A DNA stretch of 44,133 bases. It comes from Vulcanimicrobiota bacterium (GTDB taxonomy: Bacteria; Vulcanimicrobiota; Vulcanimicrobiia; Vulcanimicrobiales; Vulcanimicrobiaceae). The position numbers and the translations under genes were made by a program. The notes under the pieces are model-generated. The model was not told the DNA's origin. It ran no database searches and worked only from the letters and a program-made list of their open reading frames with translations. Where the stretch lies: assembly GCA_003158195.1 (NCBI GenBank), contig PMHP01000157.1, positions 585 through 44,717 of the forward strand, in the 5' to 3' direction. This document shows positions 8,355-17,313 of this stretch, in pieces. Position 1 is the first letter of the stretch, and each line of letters starts with the position of its first letter.

Positions 8355-9974
8355 ATGCCACGCAGCTTGGATCGGCGATCCGAAGTCATTGCCCTCGCAT
8401 GTGCCGCGTTGTCGATCGTCGCGATCGGCTGGTCGCGATGTTACGATCCGTTTTCCGGAGACCAAGCGCTCTTTCTCATCGGCGCCGACAAATTGCATGC
8501 CGGCGGCGTGATGTATCGAGATTTCTGGGACATCAAGCAACCCGGGGTCTTCCTTTTCTTCCTCCTCGGAGGCGGGATCTTCGGTTTCGATCAGATCGGC
8601 GAACATGCGGCCGATCTCGTATGGCAGCTCGCATTCGCAGCCGTGCTCGTGTTCGCACTCCGTGCGTGCTTTGCAAGACAACAATTCGTGGCGGCGTTCG
8701 CTCCGATCGCCGTCATCGGCGCCTATTACGCGGGAAGTTCGTCATGGCACCTCATGCAAGTGGAGGAGCTTGTGGGCTTGCCGCTTTTCTGCTGTGCGTG
8801 GTTGCTCGTGGAAGCTCTTCGCACGTCGTCGCGAAAACTCGCGATCGCTTCCGGCGTTTGCGGCGGCATCGCACTCGTTTTCAAGCTCATCTTCTTGGTC
8901 ATTCTGGGCGGATTGGTTCTAGCCGCGCTTGTCGCCGCGCGCGCGACGGTATCGAAGAACGCCATGCGTGGAACGCTAGCGTCGTGGCTGGCGGGAATTC
9001 TTCTGCCCGTTTCGGTGGTCGTCGCTTACACGATCGTGCACGCTACCGAGGCCACGACGTTCGACACGACGTTCGTCGTTCCAATTCAAGTGTTCTTCAC
9101 GACGGAGATGCATGCGCCCCTCGCGCGACTCGCCGACAGCGCCGTACGATTCGTGCTGTACTTTCGAGGTCTCATCCTCCTGGGTCTTATCGGGCTCTTC
9201 GCCGCCGGCCGGATTTCGTCGCAAGCCAAGACGTGGAGGCTCGTCTGCATCGCATGGATCGTCGGCGACGTAATCGTCATCGCGATCCAGATATCGTCGT
9301 GGTGGCAATATCATTTCTTGCTGCTGATCCCGCCGTTTGGGATCCTCGCGACGATCGGGCTGGCGTACCTGGTTAGTAGCGGGCGAGCCGGGCTCAAGGG
9401 TGCCGTCGCGTCCCTCGTGGCTGCGGGTGTCGTCGCATACGTAGCAGTACCGTTGCCCCAAGGGGCGATCGGAACGCTCCTGCTCGTCGCTCGAGAACGG
9501 CCTTTCGAGTCCGCCGGTTCCCTCGAACGCTATCGCATCGCGTCGAACGGCGAGTACGCCGATGCGCTCGAAGACTCGGGGTTCGCAAGACGTCGCACGG
9601 CCGGAGCGACCGTCTATGTCTTCGGTAGTCCCCTGATCTACGTGGACTCGAACGCCCAACAAGCGCTCGCCATGAACAGCTGGGGGATCCAACTCTTCAC
9701 GCCGGCCCTCTGGAAACGAGCGGTTGCAGAGCTGTGCGTTGCCCGGCCCAAGTACGTCTTCGTCTTCGACCGTTTCTTGTGGCACTTGCGGACGGGCGAT
9801 CACGGCGCGACGATGAGTGTTCTTTCTCGCGACTACGCGCCGGCCGAACAGACGAAGGACGGCCAATGGTTCGTCCGCAACTCCGTTCGCCAATCTTCCT
9901 TTTGCGCGAGAACCAGCTTAGCGGCGACGTTTGCGGGAAGCGCTGCGCGAAGGAATCAATCTTTGGTTGCCTAA
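8355..9974 (+). CDS. Second GT39-like polytopic membrane glycosyltransferase
   Basis: A 539-residue membrane protein starting at ATG one base after the stop of the previous gene. The N-terminal helix is followed by CYDPFSGDQALF and then YRDFWDIKQPGVF, the periplasmic acidic loop and D-x-KQP motif seen in family 39/83-type transferases. About ten hydrophobic segments follow, then a C-terminal soluble domain from about residue 385. The tandem pair probably arose by old duplication or serves one glycosylation pathway. The last ~25 residues, rich in Ser/Arg, look poorly conserved. Confidence 0.72.
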   Translation: MPRSLDRRSEVIALACAALSIVAIGWSRCYDPFSGDQALFLIGADKLHAGGVMYRDFWDIKQPGVFLFFLLGGGIFGFDQIGEHAADLVWQLAFAAVLVFALRACFARQQFVAAFAPIAVIGAYYAGSSSWHLMQVEELVGLPLFCCAWLLVEALRTSSRKLAIASGVCGGIALVFKLIFLVILGGLVLAALVAARATVSKNAMRGTLASWLAGILLPVSVVVAYTIVHATEATTFDTTFVVPIQVFFTTEMHAPLARLADSAVRFVLYFRGLILLGLIGLFAAGRISSQAKTWRLVCIAWIVGDVIVIAIQISSWWQYHFLLLIPPFGILATIGLAYLVSSGRAGLKGAVASLVAAGVVAYVAVPLPQGAIGTLLLVARERPFESAGSLERYRIASNGEYADALEDSGFARRRTAGATVYVFGSPLIYVDSNAQQALAMNSWGIQLFTPALWKRAVAELCVARPKYVFVFDRFLWHLRTGDHGATMSVLSRDYAPAEQTKDGQWFVRNSVRQSSFCARTSLAATFAGSAARRNQSLVA

Positions 9975-9983
9975 CGGCGCGAC

Positions 9984-11996
9984 ATGTTACGTGCGGCGAT
10001 TTTCGTTGTGCTCGGCGCGCTCGCTTTCGGCTCGCTCGGCTTAGCGGCAGACACGCAACCGCGCAGCCTTACGCTCGATGACGTTAAGCGAATGGTTAGC
10101 GTCTCGAGCCCGGCGTTTTCCCCCGACGGCAAATCGATCGTGGTGGTCGTGTCGCGAATGGATTATGGCCACGATCGCTATCGCAGCGAGCTAGACGTCG
10201 TCTCGATTGCGAGCGGCGAGCGGCGCGCGCTGACCTTCGAACGCACGGAACTGGGCGCGCCCCGCTTTTCTCCGGACGGTAGCCGGCTCGCATTCGTCGC
10301 GGGTGACGACCGGCATCACGGCCAGGTGTGGGTGATGCCGATGAGCGGCGGCGACGCGGTGCGCATCACGAGCGCGCCCGAAGGCGTCGAGCAGTATTCG
10401 TGGCGGCCCGATGGCGCCGCGATCGCGTACGTGGCCGCGGACGCAGCACCGAAAAAGACCGGTGACGTCGCCCAGAACCAAGACCTCTTCACTCTCGGCA
10501 ACGACGATCTGTTCGTCCAGTCGGAACCGATGCCGTCGCACATCTGGCTCGTCCCGAGCACCGGCGGCAACCCCAGAAGACTGACGCGCGGCGCGTGGAG
10601 CCTCCCGGTCGCCTATCCGCCCGGTCCGCCGAGCGCTCCAATCTCGTGGTCACCCGACGGCAAGTCGATCCTGTACACGCGCCTGCCGAATCCACACGAC
10701 GGTGACGCGTACCTCAGTACGCTTTGGGCCCTCGACGTTGCAGGCGGTGTCAGTCGCAAGCTCACGCAGCACGATAAGTTCGAAAGTTTCGGAACCTTCG
10801 CACCTAAGGGCGACCATTATTCGTACCTCTATCCGCGCGACGGCGACCCGAACAACGAATTCGAGGTGACCGTCGCCTCAAACGGCGGGGAGAAGGTCGT
10901 CACGCGCGACCTGGATCGCAATTTCTTCCGGGCGCTCTGGATGCCCGACGGCACCTCGCTGCTCGTTGGCGGCAACGATACCGAGCGCGCCTCCTTATGG
11001 ATCCAGCCGCTCGATGGCCCGGCGAAAAAACTCGATCTCGGCGACGCTTCCCCGCGCACCGGTTTCTGGCTCGACGCCGACGTTGGACCCGACGGTGCGG
11101 TCGCCTTCGTGGGCACGACTCCCTCCCGGCCGCAGGAACTCTACTATGTCGCCGGCATCGATGCGAAGGTACGCCGGTTAACCGATTTTAACGCCGCTAC
11201 CGAGCAGCTCGCGCTCGCAAAGCCGCAAATGCTGACGTGGACGAGCGACGGATTTAGCGATAACGGCGTGCTTTGGTCGCCGCCAGATGCGTCACCCGGC
11301 ACGAAGCTACCGCTGGTCCTGATCATTCACGGCGGCCCGACGTCTGCATCGCTCTTGACCTTCGATACGTTCGCGCAGGTCATCGCTTCGCGCGGCTACC
11401 GGGTCTTCGAGCCGAATTATCGCGGCAGCGACCACCTCGGTAACGCCTACATGCGCGCGATATTCAACGATGCGGGCGCCGGCCCCGGAAGGGACGTCGC
11501 GGCAGGGCTTGCGACGGTGCGCGCGCTCGGCGGCGTCGACGCTGCGAAGATTGCCGTGACCGGCTGGTCGTACGGCGGATACATGACGTCGTGGATGATC
11601 GGCCACTACGGCGGCTGGCGCGCGGCGATCTCGGGCGCCGCCGTCAACAATTTGTTCGACGAGTACAACCTTGCGGACGGCAACGTGTCGAACCGGTTCG
11701 GCTTCGCGAACTTCGTCTCGCCGTACCGGAGCGAAGCCGCGCTGCGGCTGTATCTCGCGCAGTCCCCGATCTCTTATGCGCGTAACGTTCATACGCCGAC
11801 GCTTATCCTGACCGACTTGCGCGACGCGCGCGTCCCGCCCACGCAGTCCTTTGAGATGTACCACGCGCTGCAGACGAACGGTACGCACGTCGAATTCAAG
11901 GCATGGCCGATCGCAGGACACAATCCAACCGATCCCGTCCGCTCGCTTCAACGCCTCAGCGTTTGGACGCAGTGGCTCGATCGGTGGCTGAGGTAG
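9984..11996 (+). CDS. S9 family peptidase (dipeptidyl/acylaminoacyl peptidase), exported
   Basis: A 670-residue serine peptidase. The N-terminal signal peptide (about residues 1-21) is followed by a beta-propeller made of WD40-like PD40 repeats with FSPDGxxI signatures (for example PAFSPDGKSI and PRFSPDGSRLAF). The C-terminal alpha/beta-hydrolase domain starts near residue 430. The nucleophile is S529 in GWSYGGYM, with Asp in LTDLRDARVPP and His in AGHNPT completing the triad. It would cleave short peptides in the periplasm or outside the cell. It starts 9 nt after the previous stop. Specificity is not predictable. Confidence 0.92.
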   Translation: MLRAAIFVVLGALAFGSLGLAADTQPRSLTLDDVKRMVSVSSPAFSPDGKSIVVVVSRMDYGHDRYRSELDVVSIASGERRALTFERTELGAPRFSPDGSRLAFVAGDDRHHGQVWVMPMSGGDAVRITSAPEGVEQYSWRPDGAAIAYVAADAAPKKTGDVAQNQDLFTLGNDDLFVQSEPMPSHIWLVPSTGGNPRRLTRGAWSLPVAYPPGPPSAPISWSPDGKSILYTRLPNPHDGDAYLSTLWALDVAGGVSRKLTQHDKFESFGTFAPKGDHYSYLYPRDGDPNNEFEVTVASNGGEKVVTRDLDRNFFRALWMPDGTSLLVGGNDTERASLWIQPLDGPAKKLDLGDASPRTGFWLDADVGPDGAVAFVGTTPSRPQELYYVAGIDAKVRRLTDFNAATEQLALAKPQMLTWTSDGFSDNGVLWSPPDASPGTKLPLVLIIHGGPTSASLLTFDTFAQVIASRGYRVFEPNYRGSDHLGNAYMRAIFNDAGAGPGRDVAAGLATVRALGGVDAAKIAVTGWSYGGYMTSWMIGHYGGWRAAISGAAVNNLFDEYNLADGNVSNRFGFANFVSPYRSEAALRLYLAQSPISYARNVHTPTLILTDLRDARVPPTQSFEMYHALQTNGTHVEFKAWPIAGHNPTDPVRSLQRLSVWTQWLDRWLR

Positions 11997-12005
11997 CACC
12001 GTCTT

Positions 12006-12776
12006 ATGCAGAGCGATATCAGCGAATCGTCCGTCTATACGGCTTTGCGACAAGAAATGACGCAAACGCTCTTCGCGTTTCGCCAATTGCTCATCGGCGA
12101 ATTAGCCGCATACGCGGCGCTCATCGGAGGCCTCCTTACGATAGCCGGCGCGAAAGACGTCTACGCTTTTACCTTTCCGGCGGTCGTGTTTATTTACGGG
12201 ATCATCGCCTTCCTGATCGTCACGACGACGGTTATCGGGCACACCTGGTTGGGTACGGTGTTTCGGCAAGGGTCGTACATTTTGGTGGCGTTCGAGCTAC
12301 CGCTCCTGCTAAGCAAAGGCGCGGGATCCAAGGACCGCGGCAAGCTCTGGATCATGGCGAATCGAGCTGAAGCTTTCCGTAAGGGACAACACTTCGCGGG
12401 ACGCAAGGTCAACCCAGGTACCGATGTCCAGTCGTTCGTCGTCCGTCAGATTGGCTTGTTCGTCCTTTCGAGCCTCATATTGGCGATCATCGTTCCCGCT
12501 CGCCGTCACGACTTTTTTGCATCGGGGCCATCCTTTGTCGACCGTCTGCTGATTGGTTTCGCCGTCGTCGTCGCTGTCGTAACGGTAGTCGCGCTGGTTC
12601 GTGAGTTCGTGAAATCGCGGAACACGCTGGCCGAGCACGTTCGAAGCTGGGTCGCTTACGTCTCAGATCGTAAAAAGTTTGACGACGCACTTTTGGAATC
12701 GTACGGAATCGACAAAGCGGCGCTCGAAAAAATGTATGGCGAACCACCAGCCGCTACGCAACAACAAAAGGTCTGA
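12006..12776 (+). CDS. Unrecognised integral membrane protein, four predicted helices
   Basis: A 256-residue protein that I do not recognise. Hydrophobic stretches lie near residues 28-47, 55-77, 147-165 and 177-199, in two hairpins joined by a basic loop. The N-terminus and the ~55-residue C-terminal tail are hydrophilic and probably cytoplasmic; the tail has alternating charge (ESYGIDKAALEKMYG). GAGGTAG, partly inside the previous stop region, serves as ribosome site for the ATG at 12006. The 3' end overlaps the convergent amidohydrolase gene by 23 bp. Confidence 0.75.
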   Translation: MQSDISESSVYTALRQEMTQTLFAFRQLLIGELAAYAALIGGLLTIAGAKDVYAFTFPAVVFIYGIIAFLIVTTTVIGHTWLGTVFRQGSYILVAFELPLLLSKGAGSKDRGKLWIMANRAEAFRKGQHFAGRKVNPGTDVQSFVVRQIGLFVLSSLILAIIVPARRHDFFASGPSFVDRLLIGFAVVVAVVTVVALVREFVKSRNTLAEHVRSWVAYVSDRKKFDDALLESYGIDKAALEKMYGEPPAATQQQKV

Positions 12777-13944
12777 GCGGCCGGCCGTTCGATGCGACGA
12801 ACGCGACGCGGCGCAGCGCGGCGATATCGCGCGTCGGGTCGCCGCTGACGGCTACGACGTCTGCTCGGGCACCAGGCCGCACGGCGCCGAGTTCTGCGCG
12901 TCCGAGGACGCGCGCGGCGGTTGAGGTCGCGGCGCGCAACGCCTCGATCGGCGCTAGGCCGTAGTCGACCAAGAGTTCGAGTTCGCGCGCGTTCTCGCCG
13001 TGCGGGAAAACGCCGATGTCGCTTCCGTTTGCGATCGTTACGCCGCTTGCAAGCGCACTAGCGAAGGCCTGGCGTTTTTGCGCTGCCGCCGGACCGTCCG
13101 GCGGAGCCTTGCGGTAAGCCCAAATCGCATCGTAGGCAGCAATGGTTGGCACGTACGCGACGCCGCGCTCGGCCATCAGCGCAAAGACTGCGGGCGTACC
13201 TTCGTTTCCATGTTCGATCGTTGCGACGCCGGCCAGCGCCGCGCGCCGCATCCCCTCGGCCGTGTTCGCATGTGCGGCGACCGGGCAACCGGAGTCGGCG
13301 GCGATGCGCACGATCAGGGTGAGATCGTCTTGCGAAAAGGCCGGGCGCGAGATGCCGCCCGGGCCATGGCGGCTGTCGGCGTAGACTTTTATCCATTCGG
13401 CGCCCCGCGAAATCTGACGGCGCACGACGGCATAGATCGACTCCGGGCCATCGACTTCGTCCGCGCCCTGCAGCACGCAACAATCGGGTACGAACCCGGC
13501 CGGACCGTAGAGGCTACGCGCGACGATCGCGCGGGTCACCGGTACGACGTGCGGTCCGAGGATCGTCCCTTCGTCGATCGCGCGGCGGAGGCCGACGTCG
13601 GCTTCGCCGGCGCCTTCGGTGCCGAGGTCGCGCACGGTCGTGAAGCCTGCTTCCAACGTGCGTTTTGCTGCAGCGACCGCGCGCGCGACGCGCAGCGCGA
13701 CATTGTCGCGCAGAATCTGATCGTCCCACGAGCGCACATCGTACGGAATTAACAGCAGGTGCGTGTGTAAATCGATCAGGCCCGGAAGCAACGTCGTCCC
13801 GGCAAGATCGACGATTTCGTCTGCTTCCGCTTCGTGGTTGTCCGGACCGGCGGCGACAATGCGCTCTCCCTCGATGCGAACCGCCCAACCCTCGTGGCAC
13901 CGTTCGCCGTCGAATACCGCGTCCGGCCGCAGAAGCATCGCCAT
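12754..13944 (-). CDS. Metal-dependent amidohydrolase (imidazolonepropionase/Xaa-Pro dipeptidase-like)
   Basis: A 396-residue amidohydrolase-superfamily enzyme. Metal-binding motifs appear in order: LIDLHTH (His 60 and 62), a candidate carboxylated lysine in EWIKVYADS, AAHANT, IEHGNEG and NGSDIGVF. It also has the N-terminal and C-terminal beta-sandwich expected of the family (PGARADVVAV near the end). It hydrolyses a C-N bond in a cyclic amide or dipeptide-like substrate in the cytoplasm. The chosen ATG (13944) lies 8 nt after the SDR stop; an ATG two codons later is also possible. It forms a pair with the SDR upstream. Confidence 0.85.
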   Translation of the reverse strand: MAMLLRPDAVFDGERCHEGWAVRIEGERIVAAGPDNHEAEADEIVDLAGTTLLPGLIDLHTHLLLIPYDVRSWDDQILRDNVALRVARAVAAAKRTLEAGFTTVRDLGTEGAGEADVGLRRAIDEGTILGPHVVPVTRAIVARSLYGPAGFVPDCCVLQGADEVDGPESIYAVVRRQISRGAEWIKVYADSRHGPGGISRPAFSQDDLTLIVRIAADSGCPVAAHANTAEGMRRAALAGVATIEHGNEGTPAVFALMAERGVAYVPTIAAYDAIWAYRKAPPDGPAAAQKRQAFASALASGVTIANGSDIGVFPHGENARELELLVDYGLAPIEALRAATSTAARVLGRAELGAVRPGARADVVAVSGDPTRDIAALRRVAFVASNGRPLRPFVVA

Positions 13945-13952
13945 AGCGGCGT

Positions 13953-14765
13953 CTACGTTCCCATCATCAGCGAAAACCACATCCCCGAACCGAGCAGGTT
14001 CGTACCGCCGTCGCAGACGAGCACGGTGCCGGTAATGTACGACGCAAGCGGAGAGGCCAAGAACGCCGCGACGCCACCGATGTCGTCGACGTGACCCAGC
14101 CGCCCGAGCGGCACGAGTTTGGCGACGTTCTCCTTCCCGCCACGCGCCGGCGCGAGCCGCCGCATTCCTTCGGTGTCGTCGATCGGCCCCGGGACGACCG
14201 AGTTCGAGCGGATGCCGTACTTGGCCCAATCGACGGCAAGATCCTTCATGAGCATGTCGACGCCGGCTTTCGCCGCGCCGACGTGCGCTTGCATCGGGTG
14301 CGGCGAGAATGCTTGACCGGCAGAGACAAAGACGATCGAACCCTTCGTCTCCTTCAGCTGCGGGAAGGCTGCGCGCGCCGCGTTGAACGATCCGAGCAGA
14401 TCGATGTCGATGACGGATTTGAAGCCGTTCGGGCTCAGCGCCTCGGCAGCTGCCGGAAAATTTCCGGCCGCTCCGCACACGAGGGTCGACATCGATCCAA
14501 GCGCGCCGCGAGCGCCCTCGATCGCACTTTCGAGCGCCGCGTAGTCGCGCACGTCGGCACTCTGCGCGAACACCTCGGCACCCAGTGCGCGCAGTTCGCC
14601 CGCCGCGCCGTCGAGCCGCTCCTGCGAGCGCCCGCAAATCGCGATCTTCGCACCGAGCGCGGCGAAACTTTTCGCGATGCCGAGGTTGATCCCGCTTCCG
14701 CCGCCGGTAACAAAGACGTGTTTTCCGGCAAAAAGATCCTTCGAAAAAACATCCGTGAGGGTCAT
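13953..14765 (-). CDS. Short-chain dehydrogenase resembling 2,4-dienoyl-CoA reductase
   Basis: A 270-residue SDR with nucleotide-binding motif VTGGGSGINLG. Instead of the canonical Tyr-x3-Lys it reads QAHVGAAKAGVD, keeping Lys but lacking Tyr. It also has AAGNFPAAAEALS and SVIDIDLLGSFN. These are features of the DECR/SPS19 branch, which reduces dienoyl-CoA with NADPH during oxidation of unsaturated fatty acids. ATG at 14765 is preferred over TTG at 14834 because it begins a normal SDR N-terminus. The next gene (amidohydrolase) starts 8 nt downstream. The reaction is a family inference. Confidence 0.82.
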   Translation of the reverse strand: MTLTDVFSKDLFAGKHVFVTGGGSGINLGIAKSFAALGAKIAICGRSQERLDGAAGELRALGAEVFAQSADVRDYAALESAIEGARGALGSMSTLVCGAAGNFPAAAEALSPNGFKSVIDIDLLGSFNAARAAFPQLKETKGSIVFVSAGQAFSPHPMQAHVGAAKAGVDMLMKDLAVDWAKYGIRSNSVVPGPIDDTEGMRRLAPARGGKENVAKLVPLGRLGHVDDIGGVAAFLASPLASYITGTVLVCDGGTNLLGSGMWFSLMMGT

Positions 14766-14902
14766 GTCGCTTGCTCTGCGCCGGATCGCTTCACCCCGCC
14801 TTCCGGCGGCAGGGCGATTGAGTATCCGTCCCAATTATGGGCCACGCTACGCCGGCCATCGACCGGAATCAAAAAGCTTCAACAGCTGCCGCTCTGAAGC
14901 TA

Positions 14903-15004
14903 TGTCACGAGCTGAGCTTGTCGGAGCGCCGACGGGACTTGGCCCTTGGCCTTGCACCGTCTGCCCTTCGACTGCGCGCCTGCGGCGCTTCGCTCAGGGT
15001 GACA
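14903..15004. repeat. Dispersed MITE/REP-like element, copy R3 (full length)
   Basis: About 102 bp from TGTCACGAGCTGAGC to GCTCAGGGTGACA, with internal hairpin GCGCC-TGC-GGCGC. The hairpin differs from R2 by compensating changes in the stem. The element forms the 3' end of the small gene at 14905-15285. Confidence 0.7.
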
Positions 15005-15285
15005 AGGCGGCGTTTGTGGTGAAAGGCTATCAACGTCTCGTTCGCTTCGTCGTAAGAAGCGCAACCATGCTGAACCCAGAGGGTCAGCGCATTTTTGAGC
15101 AACGCGCGTTCTTGAGTCGCACCGACTTGTTCGAGCGCTTTTCCCATCTCCCCTATTCGCGTTGGACCCTTGTTGCAAAACGTGAGCAGGTGCCCATCCA
15201 TCATGATGCTGCCGAGATATTCGTCGGCGTCGTAAACGACACGTTCGTCGCCGGACAGAGGGTCGGCAGCCGTTTGCGCATTCAA
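14905..15285 (-). CDS. Small uncharacterised protein with repeat-derived C-terminus
   Basis: A 126-residue protein. The core (EYLGSIMMDGHLLTFCN, then KALEQVGATQERALLKNAL and a segment up to HHKRRL) looks coded and faintly resembles DUF4375/DMP19-type proteins; that similarity is weak. The last ~35 residues (LSEAPQARSRRADGARPRAK and so on) are encoded entirely by repeat copy R3, so the native stop was probably lost on insertion. The only canonical start is TTG at 15285, yet protein-like sequence continues upstream to a TAG 25 codons earlier, so the 5' end may be damaged too. Real gene or recent pseudogene; undecided. Confidence 0.45.
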   Translation of the reverse strand: MNAQTAADPLSGDERVVYDADEYLGSIMMDGHLLTFCNKGPTRIGEMGKALEQVGATQERALLKNALTLWVQHGCASYDEANETLIAFHHKRRLVTLSEAPQARSRRADGARPRAKSRRRSDKLSS

Positions 15286-15425
15286 AACAGCCTCTGCGAG
15301 TGCGGCATCCTCGTCGGCGTCGAAGCGAGACCGCGATACGTGAAGGCGGCGCTACATGGCATTCGGCGTTCTAACGGCGACGACTGAGACCCTTTGCTCT
15401 CTCCCGCGTTAGTATCGGCCTTAGC

Positions 15426-17207
15426 CTAAATAAATGGCGGGGCTTGCGCGCGGCGGAGATCCTCGATGTCGCCGTCGCCGGCGATGACGCGTGCAACCGC
15501 ATCGCGGAGCGCTTTCGTCGCAATCGTATCGAAGGCGATGCCGGTCGCATGGGCGAGCCCCCCGAGGGTTGCCCGTTCGTCGGGTGCGTATGCTTCGAGA
15601 TTCGTCTTTTCGCCGCACGCGAGCACGCCGAGCAGCTCCCCGCGCACGATCATCGGGAACGCGATCTTGCCGCAGAAAGCGGGGCGTTCCACCTCTTCTG
15701 CGACTTCGTCGAGGTCGACCGCTTCCCCAGAGGCGCACATGCGCACGACCGCGGCGTCGTTGCGCGAAACCGGTGGCGCCGGCGAGATCGTAGCAACCTG
15801 GGCGACATAGGAGCCGTTTCCGTCGCGCAGATAGAGCGCTGCTCCGCCGGCCTTTGCGTGCCGTTCGAGTGCCGTGATGACGCGCGTCGCGAGGATTTTC
15901 GGATCGTCGACGTAGGCGGCCTCACGGGCGACCCGGCGCAGCGCCGCTTCGGCGCGATGGCGGTCGCGGAAAAACACGTTGTCGACAAATGAATCGACGC
16001 GCATGTGAATGCGTCCGAGCGAGACCCCGATGCCGAGCGCGACCAGCGCGCCGATCACCGCGCTCTGAACGTGACCGAGCGATGAAACGTACTTGCCGAG
16101 AACGAACTCGAGCAAGCTGAAGGCCGCAACGATGAGAGCGGAAATGATGCCGAAAACGAGCGCGCGATTGACGACAAACCCAATGTCGAGGAGCCGATGA
16201 CGCAAGATGGCATAGGCCGTGCCGAGTGGAATCGCGAGGATCGCTAGAACGAACGGTTCGACGACGAATTCGGTAACGCCCAATTGTTGCAGGATGGCCG
16301 CCACGATCAGGCCGCCAAGCCCGATGCCGGTTGAAACGGCGATCCAGCGGACGCGCTCGCGATCGGCCGGTTCAGCCTCGCGACTGCCGAGCGCAAATGC
16401 AGTCCCCAGCGCGACGATCGAGCCGGCTAAGAAGACGTTCATCAGCGCGCCGATCAGTGTCACAAAAGCGCCGCGCACGAGCCCGGCCCACGTCAATGCC
16501 AAGAGCCCGCCGACGATAACCGGTGCCGCGAAGATGATCGCGTCATTGAGGCGGGCGATTGTGCGGCGCGGACCGCCGGTGCTCGGCCGCGGAAAGAGCG
16601 TCGCGAAGCGAATTGCCTGGAGAATCGCAAAGGCTATGACGATCGGCTGCAGGACGGCGAGCACGACCGCGAGCGGAATCGGGTACCACGGCCATCGCGA
16701 GATCGTTCCGAACGCAAATGCGGCCAGAAATGTTGCCAGAGCGCGGGCCTCGGCGCGATCGGGGCGGCGGACAACGATCAACGCGGCGACGAGAAAAAAG
16801 ACGATGCGGATCGCCTGAATCGCGTAGACTGAGCTGTAGGCCGCGATCGCTGCTTCCCATGAAGGCGGCGCGGTCGCGGCAGCCCGAAGCGAGACGCGGC
16901 GATCGACTCCGCGCGCGTGCATGAGAAGTGTGAGCGGCGCGTTCGGCGGCGCACCGGGATAGAGCAGCAGAAAACGGCTCCGTATGTCGTCGACAGCCGG
17001 CACGATGCGATCCCCGGTCGCGAGGCCGGCGCGAGCCGCCGGGGAGTCCGGCTCGACGCTGGTAACGACGAACTCGTGTGGACCGTCGGCGCGAGCGCTT
17101 AGCCCGAAGTCTCCGCCCGGTCCCGCGTTCAAGATATCGCCGGCAGTCAGGCCGAGGGCGATTCCAATCGCGACGAGCGCCACGAAACGCCACAACCACG
17201 TGGGCAT
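15426..17207 (-). CDS. Membrane sensor with PDZ, multi-helix and GAF domains, no kinase domain
   Basis: A 593-residue protein. Order: N-terminal membrane helix (about 5-25); PDZ-like domain (about 30-105, with FVVTSVEPDSPAARAGLATG); about eight membrane helices (125-400) ending in the AYAILRHRLLDIGF segment common to bacterial multi-TM sensor kinases; linker FFRDRHRAEAALRRV; GAF domain (about 430-570). Related sensors continue into HisKA and HATPase domains, but this protein stops shortly after GAF with no histidine or ATP-binding box. It may pass a signal to a separate kinase or cyclase. No regulator gene is adjacent. Domain reading is confident; function is unknown. Confidence 0.78.
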   Translation of the reverse strand: MPTWLWRFVALVAIGIALGLTAGDILNAGPGGDFGLSARADGPHEFVVTSVEPDSPAARAGLATGDRIVPAVDDIRSRFLLLYPGAPPNAPLTLLMHARGVDRRVSLRAAATAPPSWEAAIAAYSSVYAIQAIRIVFFLVAALIVVRRPDRAEARALATFLAAFAFGTISRWPWYPIPLAVVLAVLQPIVIAFAILQAIRFATLFPRPSTGGPRRTIARLNDAIIFAAPVIVGGLLALTWAGLVRGAFVTLIGALMNVFLAGSIVALGTAFALGSREAEPADRERVRWIAVSTGIGLGGLIVAAILQQLGVTEFVVEPFVLAILAIPLGTAYAILRHRLLDIGFVVNRALVFGIISALIVAAFSLLEFVLGKYVSSLGHVQSAVIGALVALGIGVSLGRIHMRVDSFVDNVFFRDRHRAEAALRRVAREAAYVDDPKILATRVITALERHAKAGGAALYLRDGNGSYVAQVATISPAPPVSRNDAAVVRMCASGEAVDLDEVAEEVERPAFCGKIAFPMIVRGELLGVLACGEKTNLEAYAPDERATLGGLAHATGIAFDTIATKALRDAVARVIAGDGDIEDLRRAQAPPFI

Positions 17208-17255
17208 TGCCGGCTGCCCCCTTTCGTTAATGATGTTCTACGTCCGAACGCTCCA

Positions 17256-17300
17256 GGGCCCTGCGGGCCGGGGGCCCACGTCGCGTTGCGCAAGCGCGAC
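17256..17300. terminator. Two hairpins between the FMN-protein gene and the PDZ-GAF gene
   Basis: GGGCCC (17256-17261) pairs with GGGCCC (17272-17277), and GTCGCGTT (17280-17287) pairs with its near-complement ending at 17300. They lie directly downstream of the minus-strand gene ending at 17314. No clear U-tract follows, so a terminator role is tentative. Confidence 0.35.
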
Positions 17301-17313
17301 GAAAACCGTCATA

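Noticed and set aside
14766-14834. Extended N-terminus of the dienoyl-CoA-reductase-like SDR from TTG 14834
   Set aside because: The extra 23 residues are Arg/Gly-rich and unlike an SDR N-terminus; ATG 14765 is adequate.
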